A DNA stretch of 64,000 nucleotides from Flavobacteriaceae bacterium (lineage in GTDB: Bacteria > Bacteroidota > Bacteroidia > Flavobacteriales > Flavobacteriaceae): NCBI GenBank assembly GCA_021647405.1, contig JAKIUU010000002.1, forward strand, positions 100,109 through 164,108, written 5' to 3'. The number at the start of each line of letters is the position of its first letter. Positions within the stretch are counted from its first letter, which is position 1. Both the position numbers and the translations under genes were made by a program. Below the pieces are notes generated by a model. It searched no databases and had not been told where the DNA came from. It was given only the letters and a program-made list of their open reading frames with translations. Shown here in pieces: positions 25,852 through 33,514 of the stretch.

Positions 25852-27075
25852 ATGAAACTTAAAATTGCATTTCTTTCATTGCTCCTTTTTTTCTGTTTCT
25901 ATGGAAAAGCCCAAGAACAAAACCCCAATTCTTTTTCATTTAAATGGAATAATGGCTTTAATCTTGAAAGCGCTGATAAACAGTTCGTACTAAAATTTGG
26001 GGGAAGGCTTGTAATTGATCATGCATTCTTTTCGCAAGACAAGGTATCAGATGAGGTCTTTGGCCAACTATTGACCACTAGTGGGACTGAACTCAGGCAT
26101 GCGCGTTTGTTCTTTTCAGGCACAGTCTACGAGAATATTGACTTCAAATTAAATTTTGATTTCACAAGTGGGCGAACCGCATTAAAGGACGCCTACATTG
26201 GGTTTAGAGATATTCCAATAGTGGGAAATATACGTGTAGGCTATGTAAAAGACCCCCTTCGTTTAAATGTCTTGACAAGTAGTAAGTATATTTCTTTTAT
26301 GGAATTTGCAATGGTAAAAGATTTTACACCTATTCGCAATAGCGGTATTCTTTTATTTAATGATTTTTTACACAAACGATTATCGGCGCAAGCAGGAATA
26401 TTTAGAAATGTAAACGTAAATGGCAATGATTTATCTGCCAATGATGGATATACCTATACGGGTAGAATTTCTGGGTTGGTCATAAAAAATAAAAAACAAT
26501 TACTACATTTGGGCATTGCCTACAGTTACAAAAAACCCAGTACAAGAACATATAGAATAGCTTCAAAGCCAGAAGCCCATTTAAGCGCTGAAAAATATCT
26601 AAATACAGGTCTTATTGAAGATGTCAATTCTATAAAATTATTAAACTTCGAAACCGCTTTTGTAAAAGGTTCTTTTTCGCTACAAGCCGAACATCTAACT
26701 TCAAAAGTAAATACAGGCAGTATTAATGCCATTGATAAATATCTTTTTTCAAGCTATTACGGACAAGTAAGCTATTTTTTAACTGGAGAACATAAAAAAT
26801 TTAAAGGCTCTTATTTTGGATTTGGAAGAATAAAACCTAAAAATAATTTTAGCAGCGTAAAAAAAGGAACTGGCGCTTGGGAAATTGCATTGCGTTACGC
26901 TAATTCCGATTTAAACAGTAAGGATATTTTAGGGAAAGAGCAAACAGATGTAACACTAGGCCTCAATTGGTATCTAAACCCTGTAACCCGAATAATGTTT
27001 AATCAAATATGGACAAACATCAAATATTTTGGCAATGCCAATATTTTTCAAATGCGTTTTCAAATTGATTTTTAA
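25852..27075 (+). CDS. OprO/OprP-family (phosphate-selective type) porin
   Basis: A 407-residue outer-membrane porin with a signal peptide (MKLKIAFLSLLLFFCFYGKA). Family features: FKWNNGFNLESADKQFVLKFGGRLVIDHAFF near the start, then ELRHARLFFSGTVYENIDFKLNFDFTSGRTALKDAYIGF and the INQIWTNIKY...MRFQIDF-like closing strands ending in Phe. Members form anion- or polyphosphate-selective channels in Pseudomonas; in Bacteroidota they are usually annotated porins of uncertain selectivity. Here a PiT-type phosphate transporter follows 75 bp downstream in the same direction, which supports a phosphate-uptake role spanning both membranes. Confidence 0.88.
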   Translation: MKLKIAFLSLLLFFCFYGKAQEQNPNSFSFKWNNGFNLESADKQFVLKFGGRLVIDHAFFSQDKVSDEVFGQLLTTSGTELRHARLFFSGTVYENIDFKLNFDFTSGRTALKDAYIGFRDIPIVGNIRVGYVKDPLRLNVLTSSKYISFMEFAMVKDFTPIRNSGILLFNDFLHKRLSAQAGIFRNVNVNGNDLSANDGYTYTGRISGLVIKNKKQLLHLGIAYSYKKPSTRTYRIASKPEAHLSAEKYLNTGLIEDVNSIKLLNFETAFVKGSFSLQAEHLTSKVNTGSINAIDKYLFSSYYGQVSYFLTGEHKKFKGSYFGFGRIKPKNNFSSVKKGTGAWEIALRYANSDLNSKDILGKEQTDVTLGLNWYLNPVTRIMFNQIWTNIKYFGNANIFQMRFQIDF

Positions 27076-27149
27076 TTTAAATAATAACAATTTCGTAATA
27101 CTTATACAAGCTATATTTAGCAATTTTGCAATTCAACATATATATTAAT

Positions 27150-29414
27150 ATGGATAATATTTATTTTTTAATGATAGTAGCATTGGCTGTTTTAGCTATA
27201 GCTGATTTGGTAGTAGGTGTTAGTAACGATGCTGTTAATTTTTTAAATTCAGCCATAGGTTCAAAAGCCGTCTCTTTTAAAACAATAATAATTGTGGCCA
27301 GTCTTGGCGTTATTATTGGTGCTGTCTTTTCCAGCGGAATGATGGAAGTGGCGCGTAAAGGGATATTTATGCCTGGGAAGTTTTACTTCAGCGAAATCAT
27401 GATTATTTTTATGGCCGTAATGATTACCGATATATTATTACTCGATTTTTTCAACACCCTCGGTATGCCAACCTCAACAACGGTATCTATTGTTTTTGAA
27501 TTGTTAGGAGCTGCTGTAACGATGGCTTTAATTAAAATAGGTGCAGGTGGCGGTTCTTTTACAGAAATTGGAGACTATATAAATACGGCTAAAGCCACAC
27601 ATATAATCTTTGGTATCCTACTATCCGTGGTGGTAGCCTTTTCGGTTGGTGCCCTGGTGCAATACGTCTCTCGTTTATTGTTATCGTTTAATTTTGAAAA
27701 AAAAGCAGATTGGGTAGGTGCCTTATTTGGAGGTGTTGCTTTAACAGCCATAACCTATTTTATATTTATTAAAGGTTTAAAAGGAACCGATTATTACAAA
27801 GAAATTAAGCCTTTAATTGAAGGGCGAAACCTTATAATTATAACCGCAAGCTTTGCGCTATGGTCATTGTTATCCTATGTTGTTGTAAAATTCTTAAAGA
27901 CCAATATTTATAAGCTTATCATAATTGTGGGAACATTTGCGCTGGCTTTGGCCTTTGCGGGTAATGATTTGGTAAACTTTATTGGTGTGCCCATTGCGGC
28001 ATGGCAATCTTTTGAAGCGTGGTCAAGCCCGCTGGTAAATACCGGCGGATTGGCAGCAACAGAATTTGCAATGGGTGTTTTGGGCAAAAAAGTACCAACC
28101 CCAACCATATTATTGTTAGCTGCCAGCTTTGTAATGATTTTAACTTTGTGGTTTTCTAGTAAAGCTAAAAAAGTGGTTAAAACTTCGATAGATTTATCAA
28201 GCCAAGGCGAAACTCAAGAGCGGTTTAAACCCAACTTTTTATCGAGAGGACTTGTAAGGAGTGCCATTACGCTCTCTCGTTACTTTTCGGCAATACTCCC
28301 AAAATCTATTCAAAAGAAAATAGACTCTCAATTCGAAAAGCCTGTCATTGAATTGGCAAAAGGGAAAACACACGAATTACCCGCTTTTGATATGGTACGT
28401 GCCGCCGTTAATTTAATGGTAGCCAGTGTTCTTATTTCAATAGCAACTTCTATGCAACTACCACTATCTACAACTTATGTCACTTTTATGGTGGCTATGG
28501 GGTCTTCATTATCTGACAGAGCTTGGGGTAGCGAAAGTGCCGTTTACCGTGTTGCAGGTGTTTTAAACGTTATTGGCGGTTGGTTTTTTACAGCCTTAAG
28601 TGCTTTTATTGCCGCAGGAATTGTAGCCTATTTAATTCATTTAGGGGGCGCTACTATGATAGCCATATTGTTGTTGTTGGTGGTTGTACTGTTGGTTAGA
28701 AATTATGCAATCCACATCAAAAAATCAAGAGAAATAAAAGCAGAAGACAGCTTAAGCCGTTCTGAAAGTAAGTCCATTCAAGGGGTTATAGAAGAAAGTG
28801 CCGACAATATTTCTAAAGTATTAAAAAGAATTACTAAGATTAATGACCTTACTATCAACGGGTTAATAAATGAAGATTTGGTAAGTCTCAAAAAAGCCAA
28901 AGTAACGGTCGCAAAATTAGAAGATGAAATAGAAGACATTCAAAACAATATTTTCTATTTTATAAAAAATTTAGACGACTCTTATGTGGGCGCAAGTAAA
29001 TTGTATATCGATGTAATAGGCGATTTACAAGATATGGCACAATCGGTTAGTTTTATTGCTAAGGCGAGCCACAAACACATCAATAACAACCATAAAGGTC
29101 TGAAGGAAAAACAAGCAAGCGAGTTAAAAGAAATTGATTGTAAACTCAATGCAATCTATGAAAAAATTAAAGCTGTTTTTGCCAACCGTGCCTTTAATCA
29201 AATAATGCCTTTAATTGAAGAAAAACAATTGTTGTTAGAAGATGTTAGAGATTACATCCACAAACAAGTAGAACGTACCAGAACAACAGAGTCAAGTCCT
29301 AAAAACACAACGCTGTATTTTAGTATTTTATTAGAAACCAAAGATCTGATAAAAGCAACACTGAGTTTGTTAGAAATATACGCCACGCAAAGTAGTAATT
29401 CTGCTGACAAATAA
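27150..29414 (+). CDS. PiT-family inorganic phosphate transporter fused to a PhoU-like domain
   Basis: 754 residues from the ATG at 27150; an upstream TTG extension adds a non-hydrophobic stretch. About ten membrane helices form two PHO4 halves, with the signatures GVSNDAVNFLNSAIGSKA (near 22) and GNDLVNFIGVPIAAWQSF (near 272) and a third GMPTSTTVSIVFELLGAA-type segment repeated later as QLPLSTTYVTFMVAMGSS. The cytoplasmic tail (about 535-754) is helical and resembles PhoU (EESADNISKVLKRITKINDL, LEDEIEDIQNNIFYFIKNL), a fusion common in Bacteroidota. It probably imports phosphate with H+ or Na+ and senses status through its tail. It follows the porin gene. Confidence 0.93.
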   Translation: MDNIYFLMIVALAVLAIADLVVGVSNDAVNFLNSAIGSKAVSFKTIIIVASLGVIIGAVFSSGMMEVARKGIFMPGKFYFSEIMIIFMAVMITDILLLDFFNTLGMPTSTTVSIVFELLGAAVTMALIKIGAGGGSFTEIGDYINTAKATHIIFGILLSVVVAFSVGALVQYVSRLLLSFNFEKKADWVGALFGGVALTAITYFIFIKGLKGTDYYKEIKPLIEGRNLIIITASFALWSLLSYVVVKFLKTNIYKLIIIVGTFALALAFAGNDLVNFIGVPIAAWQSFEAWSSPLVNTGGLAATEFAMGVLGKKVPTPTILLLAASFVMILTLWFSSKAKKVVKTSIDLSSQGETQERFKPNFLSRGLVRSAITLSRYFSAILPKSIQKKIDSQFEKPVIELAKGKTHELPAFDMVRAAVNLMVASVLISIATSMQLPLSTTYVTFMVAMGSSLSDRAWGSESAVYRVAGVLNVIGGWFFTALSAFIAAGIVAYLIHLGGATMIAILLLLVVVLLVRNYAIHIKKSREIKAEDSLSRSESKSIQGVIEESADNISKVLKRITKINDLTINGLINEDLVSLKKAKVTVAKLEDEIEDIQNNIFYFIKNLDDSYVGASKLYIDVIGDLQDMAQSVSFIAKASHKHINNNHKGLKEKQASELKEIDCKLNAIYEKIKAVFANRAFNQIMPLIEEKQLLLEDVRDYIHKQVERTRTTESSPKNTTLYFSILLETKDLIKATLSLLEIYATQSSNSADK

Positions 29415-29439
29415 GAGTCTATTTTTTACATTAAAAAAG

Positions 29440-29481
29440 CAGTATCTCATAAACTGTGTAAGTTTAAAAAATAGCTTGGGT
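29440..29481 (+). repeat. Left inverted repeat of the IS
   Basis: Starts CAGTATCTCATAAACTGTGT and pairs with the complement of 30690-30729 with 21 matches in the first 25 positions, continuing with gaps to the ...CTTGGGT block. Confidence 0.75.
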
Positions 29482-29501
29482 CATGACCCAAGCTATTTTT
29501 T
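29466..29501. repeat. 36-bp perfect palindrome inside the IS left end
   Basis: AAAAAATAGCTTGGGTCA followed by its exact complement, overlapping the inner part of the left repeat and lying 25 bp before the transposase ATG. With T-tracts on both strands it works as a terminator-like hairpin that would block read-through from the phosphate transporter gene into the transposase. Confidence 0.85.
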
Positions 29502-29525
29502 ATTAATTTTAAATTTTATACAGAT

Positions 29526-30678
29526 ATGAAGAAAGAAGAATTATTTAACGATGCGTTTTTAAAACAGTTTAAAACAGGCGAAGAACTTACCGGTTTTTTA
29601 AAGCAGTTACAAAAGCGCGGCATCGAGAAGATGCTAGAAGGCGAATTGGATAGTCATTTAGGCTATTCAAAACACAAACAGACTGTCACGAGCAATGTTC
29701 GTAATGGATTTACTCAAAAGAAGGTCAGGACAAGTTTTGGTGAATCACAGATTCAAGTTCCTAGAGATCGAGAGGCTAGTTTTAATCCAATGCTTGTGCC
29801 CAAAGGTAAGAATATGGTAGATGGGATTGTTTTTAAAGTTCGAGAGAACTCTAAAGTAATTAATAAAACCATTTACATAGCCGTAGGGCTTCGTAGAGAT
29901 GGTAAAAAAGAAGTCCTAGGTCTTTGGTTAGGTAAGAATGAATCCGCAGCCTTTTGGATGAGTGTACTTACTGATTTAAAAGCGCGTGGTGTAGCAGATC
30001 TGTTAATCACAGCAACCGATAATCTCAATGGATTTACAGATACTATTAAAACAGTATTCCCAGAATCTAAAACACAAATTTGTGTAGTTCATCAAATACG
30101 TAATGCGTGTAGATATGTAGTTTGGAAGGATAAAAAAGCCTTTACAAGAGATATGAAATGTATCTATAATGCAACTACAAAACAAGCCGCAGAAGCTGCT
30201 TTAGAAGACTTTGCAAATGTTTGGGAAATCAAGTACTCTTACGCTAATAAACAACCTCGACGCAAGCATACGAGGTATTAAATGGCGTTTGCTACGCAAA
30301 CATCATAATTTCCGACCCAGAGGGTCGGGGAACCTGCCTGCCGGCAGGTAGGTTAAACCTAGTCTTCTCGTCCGCCGAAGCGGAACGCGAAGGAGGATTA
30401 AAAGCTGGAGAGACAACTGGGAAGAACTCACTGTGTTTTTTGAGTTCCCTATAGAAATAAGAAAAATTATTTATACCACCAATCTTATTGAAAACCTGAA
30501 TGGAAAAATTAGAAAATACACCAAAAATAAATTATCGTTCCCAACGGATGAAGCTGTAATGAAATCCGTATATTTGGTAGTAAGAGAAGCGACCAAAAAA
30601 TGGTCTATGCCAATTAGAAATTGGGGAATTATTCTCAATCAGTTCTTAACAATATATGACAAAAGGGTCAGACTTTAG
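29526..30678 (+). pseudogene. IS256-family transposase, internally deleted and interrupted
   Basis: The first part (29526-30250) opens as in the family (MKKEELFNDAFLKQFKTGEE) with GFTQKKVRTSFGESQIQVPRDR and LITATDNLNGFTDTIK (second catalytic Asp). The C-terminal part resumes at about 30401 with KSWRDNWEELTVFFEF and ends after IENLNGKIRKYTKNKLSFPTDEA (catalytic Glu region). From memory of homologues of about 400 residues, roughly 70 residues are missing between NMVDG and IVFKVREN (junction 29819-29826), including the region just before the first catalytic Asp. A 151-bp net insertion then shifts the frame and gives a stop at 30279. Non-functional. Confidence 0.9.
30252..30398. repeat. 147-bp insertion made of five consecutive hairpins
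   Basis: The block interrupts the transposase. A 4-bp TAAA occurs at both junctions (30248-30251 and 30399-30402), a possible target duplication. The stems are CCTCG/CGAGG (30255-30275), GTTTGC/GCAAAC (30287-30301), CCGACCC/GGGTCGG (30312-30328), AACC-tg-CCTGCC/GGCAGG-ta-GGTT (30331-30354) and CCGC/GCGG with longer flanks (30368-30389). It has no reading frame. It is GC-richer than its surroundings and shares the CCTGCC and CCGCC motifs with the REP-like units elsewhere in the window. Confidence 0.75.
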
Positions 30679-30689
30679 TTATAAAATCT

Positions 30690-30729
30690 AACCCAAGTTA
30701 TTTTAACTTACACACTTTATAGGATAGTG
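30690..30729 (-). repeat. Right inverted repeat of the IS
   Basis: Its complement begins CACTATCCTATAAAGTGTGT and runs on to ...AACTTGGGTT, matching the left repeat with scattered mismatches and small gaps. It ends 18 bp before the lptB stop codon. Confidence 0.75.
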
Positions 30730-30747
30730 TCTTTTTTAAGGACTTTA

Positions 30748-31482
30748 TCAGAACCTCTTTTTTCTAAGCTCAAAATTTGATCCTAAATAAACGCGTCTTA
30801 CCATTTCATCTGCGGCAAGTTCTTCGGGGGTTCCTTTTTTTAAGATGCCTCCTTCAAACATAAGATATGTTTTATCAGTTATAGCAAGGGTTTCTTGTAC
30901 ATTATGATCGGTAATTAAAATACCTATATTCTTATCTTTTAGGTGTGCTACAATACTTTGAATGTCTTCTACAGCAATAGGGTCAACACCTGCAAAGGGC
31001 TCATCTAATAAAATAAATTTGGGATCAGATGCCAGTGCTCTGGCAATTTCTGTTCGGCGTCTTTCGCCTCCTGAAAGTAAGTCACCTCTATTTTTACGCA
31101 CATGATTTAAGCCAAATTCCTCAAGTAAAGATTCAAGTTTTATTTTTTGATTCGCTTTGCTTAGGTCTGTAAATTCAAGAATACTCATTATGTTGTCTTC
31201 TACCGATAATTTTCTAAAAACTGAAGCTTCTTGTGCCAAATAGCCAATCCCTTTTTGAGCACGTTGGTACATCGATAAATTGGTAATTTCTTTATCATCT
31301 AAAAATATAGCTCCTTCGTTTGGTCTTATCATGCCAACAATCATGTAAAATGATGTTGTTTTACCAGCACCATTTGGACCTAAAAGGCCAACAATTTCAC
31401 CTTGTTTAACTTCTATAGAAATACCCTTTACAACAGCTCGGTTACCGTATTTTTTAATTATATTTTCTGTACGTAAAATCAT
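30748..31482 (-). CDS. lptB: LPS export ABC transporter ATP-binding protein
   Basis: A 244-residue ATPase that powers extraction of lipopolysaccharide from the inner membrane through the Lpt bridge. Walker A (GPNGAGKTT, about 35-43), the Q loop (YLAQEASVFRKLSVEDNI, typical of LptB), the signature LLSGGERRRTEIARAL, Walker B (FILLDEPFAGVDP) and the switch His (LITDHNV) are all present. The length matches LptB (about 241). It is the last gene of the kdsD-tatC-lptB cluster, downstream of the decayed decarboxylase gene by 8 bp. The IS sits just beyond its stop. Confidence 0.96.
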   Translation of the reverse strand: MILRTENIIKKYGNRAVVKGISIEVKQGEIVGLLGPNGAGKTTSFYMIVGMIRPNEGAIFLDDKEITNLSMYQRAQKGIGYLAQEASVFRKLSVEDNIMSILEFTDLSKANQKIKLESLLEEFGLNHVRKNRGDLLSGGERRRTEIARALASDPKFILLDEPFAGVDPIAVEDIQSIVAHLKDKNIGILITDHNVQETLAITDKTYLMFEGGILKKGTPEELAADEMVRRVYLGSNFELRKKRF

Positions 31483-31490
31483 AATATTTA

Positions 31491-31667
31491 TTAACTAAAT
31501 TCTAAAAGATTCCGAAATTCATAAGCCCAACTTATATTTGAGAAGACGACAGCACCACCCACCAATGTTGCAATAGATAGCACTTCCATCACTTCGGTTT
31601 TAGTTGGGCTTAACTTATTGTTCATTTTCTCACTATATGAATTATAATCTTTTAATGTATCAGGCAT
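31491..31667 (-). pseudogene. Carboxymuconolactone decarboxylase family remnant with in-frame central deletion
   Basis: A 58-codon frame between tatC and lptB. It starts MPDTLKDYNSYSEKMNNKLS and finishes TEVMEVLSIATLVGGAVVFSN.SWAYEF, which match the two ends of AhpD/carboxymuconolactone decarboxylase proteins (normally about 110-115 residues) usually found at this spot in relatives. The middle, which would hold the CxxC-x3-H redox site, is absent, so about 55 codons appear deleted in frame. Its ATG overlaps the tatC stop (ATGCCTGA). It may still be translated by coupling but cannot have the family activity. The identification rests on family memory, not a search. Confidence 0.65.
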
Positions 31668-32472
31668 TTTCCTCTTGTTTTTTAAGCACAACTTTAGAAA
31701 TAACAATACTTATTTCATATAATATCATAATAGGGATGGTTACTATTATCTGACTGGCCACATCGGGTGGTGTAATAATAGCTGCAAGTATCAGCACAAT
31801 AATCAAAGCATATTTTCTATAACGTTTCAAAAACTGAGGTGTTACCAAACCTATTTTAGTTAAAAAGTAAATTATTATTGGAAGTTCAAAGACAATAGCA
31901 ACACCAAGTAAAGTATTAACTATCATACTTATATAGGCTGAAAAATTAAAATTATTTTGAATCATATCTGTTATCTGATAATTAAAAAAGAAATAAACAG
32001 ATAAAGGAGCAATTACAAAATAACTAAAAGCAACACCAAGAAAAAACAAGAAAGAAGATACAAATATAAAACCTTTAGACCCCGAACGCTCTTTTGAACT
32101 TAACCCAGGACTTATAAATTTCCACATTTCGAAGAGGATATACGGAAAAGCAATAACAAAGCCCAAAATAATAGAAGTCCAAATAGAATTAGAAAGCTGG
32201 TTTGTGGGCGATAAGCTTTGTAAAACCATGGGGTAATTTACATTACAGAATCCACTATCAATACCAAAATAACTTGAAGCCCAACACAGCCAATGATAAG
32301 AAGGGAAATTACTTTTTAAATGTGCGAGTAAAAAATATTCGTAAACTTCGGTTTGAAAGACAAAAAGAACAATACCAATTACAAAAATAGCCACTGAAGA
32401 ACGTATTAAATGCCATCTTAATTCTTCAAGATGGTCTAAAAAGGACATTTCTTTTTCTGTTGAGTTTCCCAT
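31660..32472 (-). CDS. tatC: Twin-arginine translocase subunit TatC
   Basis: A 270-residue inner-membrane protein with six predicted helices that recognises twin-arginine signal peptides of folded cargo. The N-terminal cytoplasmic motif (EMSFLDHLEELRWHLIRS), the segment FEMWKFISPGLSSKERSG and the later FELPIIIYFLTKIGLVTP and AAIITPPDVASQIIV motifs are typical. It starts 2 bp after kdsD ends and overlaps the next frame by 8 bp, so it belongs to the same transcript. No tatA is visible in this window. Confidence 0.96.
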   Translation of the reverse strand: MGNSTEKEMSFLDHLEELRWHLIRSSVAIFVIGIVLFVFQTEVYEYFLLAHLKSNFPSYHWLCWASSYFGIDSGFCNVNYPMVLQSLSPTNQLSNSIWTSIILGFVIAFPYILFEMWKFISPGLSSKERSGSKGFIFVSSFLFFLGVAFSYFVIAPLSVYFFFNYQITDMIQNNFNFSAYISMIVNTLLGVAIVFELPIIIYFLTKIGLVTPQFLKRYRKYALIIVLILAAIITPPDVASQIIVTIPIMILYEISIVISKVVLKKQEENA

Positions 32473-32474
32473 CC

Positions 32475-33440
32475 TTAGTAGATACCTTCTTTTAATAAAT
32501 CATGCAAGTGTACAATACCTTTATAATCGCCATTTTCTTCTACTAATAATTGGGTAATACTATTGGTGTTCATTATCTGAAACGCTTTTGTGGCCATGGC
32601 ATTTGGCGCAATTGTTTTAGGATTAGAATTCATAATATCTCTAGCCAAAACAGTATTTATTTCTGTATTGTCATTTAGCATGCGTCGTATATCGCCATCT
32701 GTTATTACCCCCATAATTTTATTATTTTCTAAAACAGCTGTGGCACCGAGTCGTTTGTGCGAAATTTCAATAATCACATCTTTAATAGGGCTAGACATAT
32801 TAACTTTAGGAATATCATTTTTAATTACCAAATCGCTTACGCGGAGATACAATTTTTTGCCCAAAGCCCCTCCTGGATGGTATTTTGCAAAATCGGCTCT
32901 TGTAAATTCTTTTAATTCAAGTAGGCATACAGCTAAGGCATCGCCAATAACCAGCTGCGCTGTTGTGCTACTGGTTGGTGCTAAATTATTAGGACAGGCT
33001 TCTTTTTCTATAAAGGCATTCAGACAAAAATCAGCTTGTTTTCCTAAAATCGAATCTGTATTCCCAGTAATGGCAATAATTTTATTACCCCGCAGTTTTA
33101 TCAACGGAATTAAATATTTTATTTCGGGTGTATTCCCACTTTTAGAAATACAAATAACCACATCGTTTTTTTGGATAATTCCCAAATCGCCATGAATGGC
33201 ATCGGCAGCATGCATAAAAATTGCAGGTGTGCCAGTAGAGTTAAAAGTAGCTACAATTTTAGTAGCAATATTGGCACTTTTACCAATGCCTGTAACCACA
33301 ACACGGCCCTTTGACTTAAAAATAAATTCAACAGCTTGTTTAAAATTTACGTCAATTAAATTTGCTAGATTTGCTATAGCGATGCTTTCTTCTGTAATGG
33401 TTGCCTTAGCAATTGATATGATATTTTTTGTGATATCCAA
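32475..33440 (-). CDS. kdsD: D-arabinose-5-phosphate isomerase (KpsF/GutQ family)
   Basis: 321 residues with an N-terminal SIS domain (about 35-170: GRVVVTGIGKSANIATKIVATFNSTGTPAIFMHAADAIHGDLG, and PTSSTTAQLVIGDALAVCLLE) and two C-terminal CBS domains (about 205-321). It converts ribulose-5-phosphate to arabinose-5-phosphate, the first committed step to KDO for the LPS core. It heads the operon with tatC and lptB, so LPS synthesis and export genes are linked. A consensus promoter lies about 40 bp upstream, facing away from recQ. Confidence 0.94.
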   Translation of the reverse strand: MDITKNIISIAKATITEESIAIANLANLIDVNFKQAVEFIFKSKGRVVVTGIGKSANIATKIVATFNSTGTPAIFMHAADAIHGDLGIIQKNDVVICISKSGNTPEIKYLIPLIKLRGNKIIAITGNTDSILGKQADFCLNAFIEKEACPNNLAPTSSTTAQLVIGDALAVCLLELKEFTRADFAKYHPGGALGKKLYLRVSDLVIKNDIPKVNMSSPIKDVIIEISHKRLGATAVLENNKIMGVITDGDIRRMLNDNTEINTVLARDIMNSNPKTIAPNAMATKAFQIMNTNSITQLLVEENGDYKGIVHLHDLLKEGIY

Positions 33441-33462
33441 GAGGAAAATTATTTTAAATAAA

Positions 33463-33470
33463 TATTTTTG
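33463..33470 (+). promoter_or_regulatory. -7 box upstream of recQ
   Basis: TATTTTTG fits TAnnTTTG 45 bp before the recQ ATG. It lies just outside the divergent kdsD promoter, and no spaced TTG is seen. Confidence 0.35.
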
Positions 33471-33480
33471 TATCTTTATG

Positions 33481-33509
33481 CAAATGTATCTAAAAAATCA
33501 GAGAAACAA
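33481..33509 (-). promoter_or_regulatory. Promoter of the kdsD operon (TTG-N18-TACATTTG)
   Basis: On the minus strand TTG (33509-33507), an 18-nt spacer and TACATTTG (33488-33481) match the consensus, about 40 bp before the kdsD ATG. Confidence 0.6.
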
Positions 33510-33514
33510 TAAAA

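Larger units (their letters stand above)
29440..30729. mobile_element. Degenerate IS256-family insertion sequence
   Basis: About 1.29 kb bounded by imperfect inverted repeats and holding a broken IS256-type transposase. It lies between the convergent phosphate transporter and lptB genes, 25 and 18 bp from their stops, a neutral landing site. No target-site duplication is obvious. The element looks immobile on its own because the transposase has an internal deletion and an inserted hairpin block. Confidence 0.85.

Noticed and set aside
29430..30740. Target-site duplication around the IS
   Set aside because: The flanks (TTAAAAAAG on the left, TCTTTTTTAAG on the right) are not direct repeats; any duplication has decayed or the ends are slightly misplaced.
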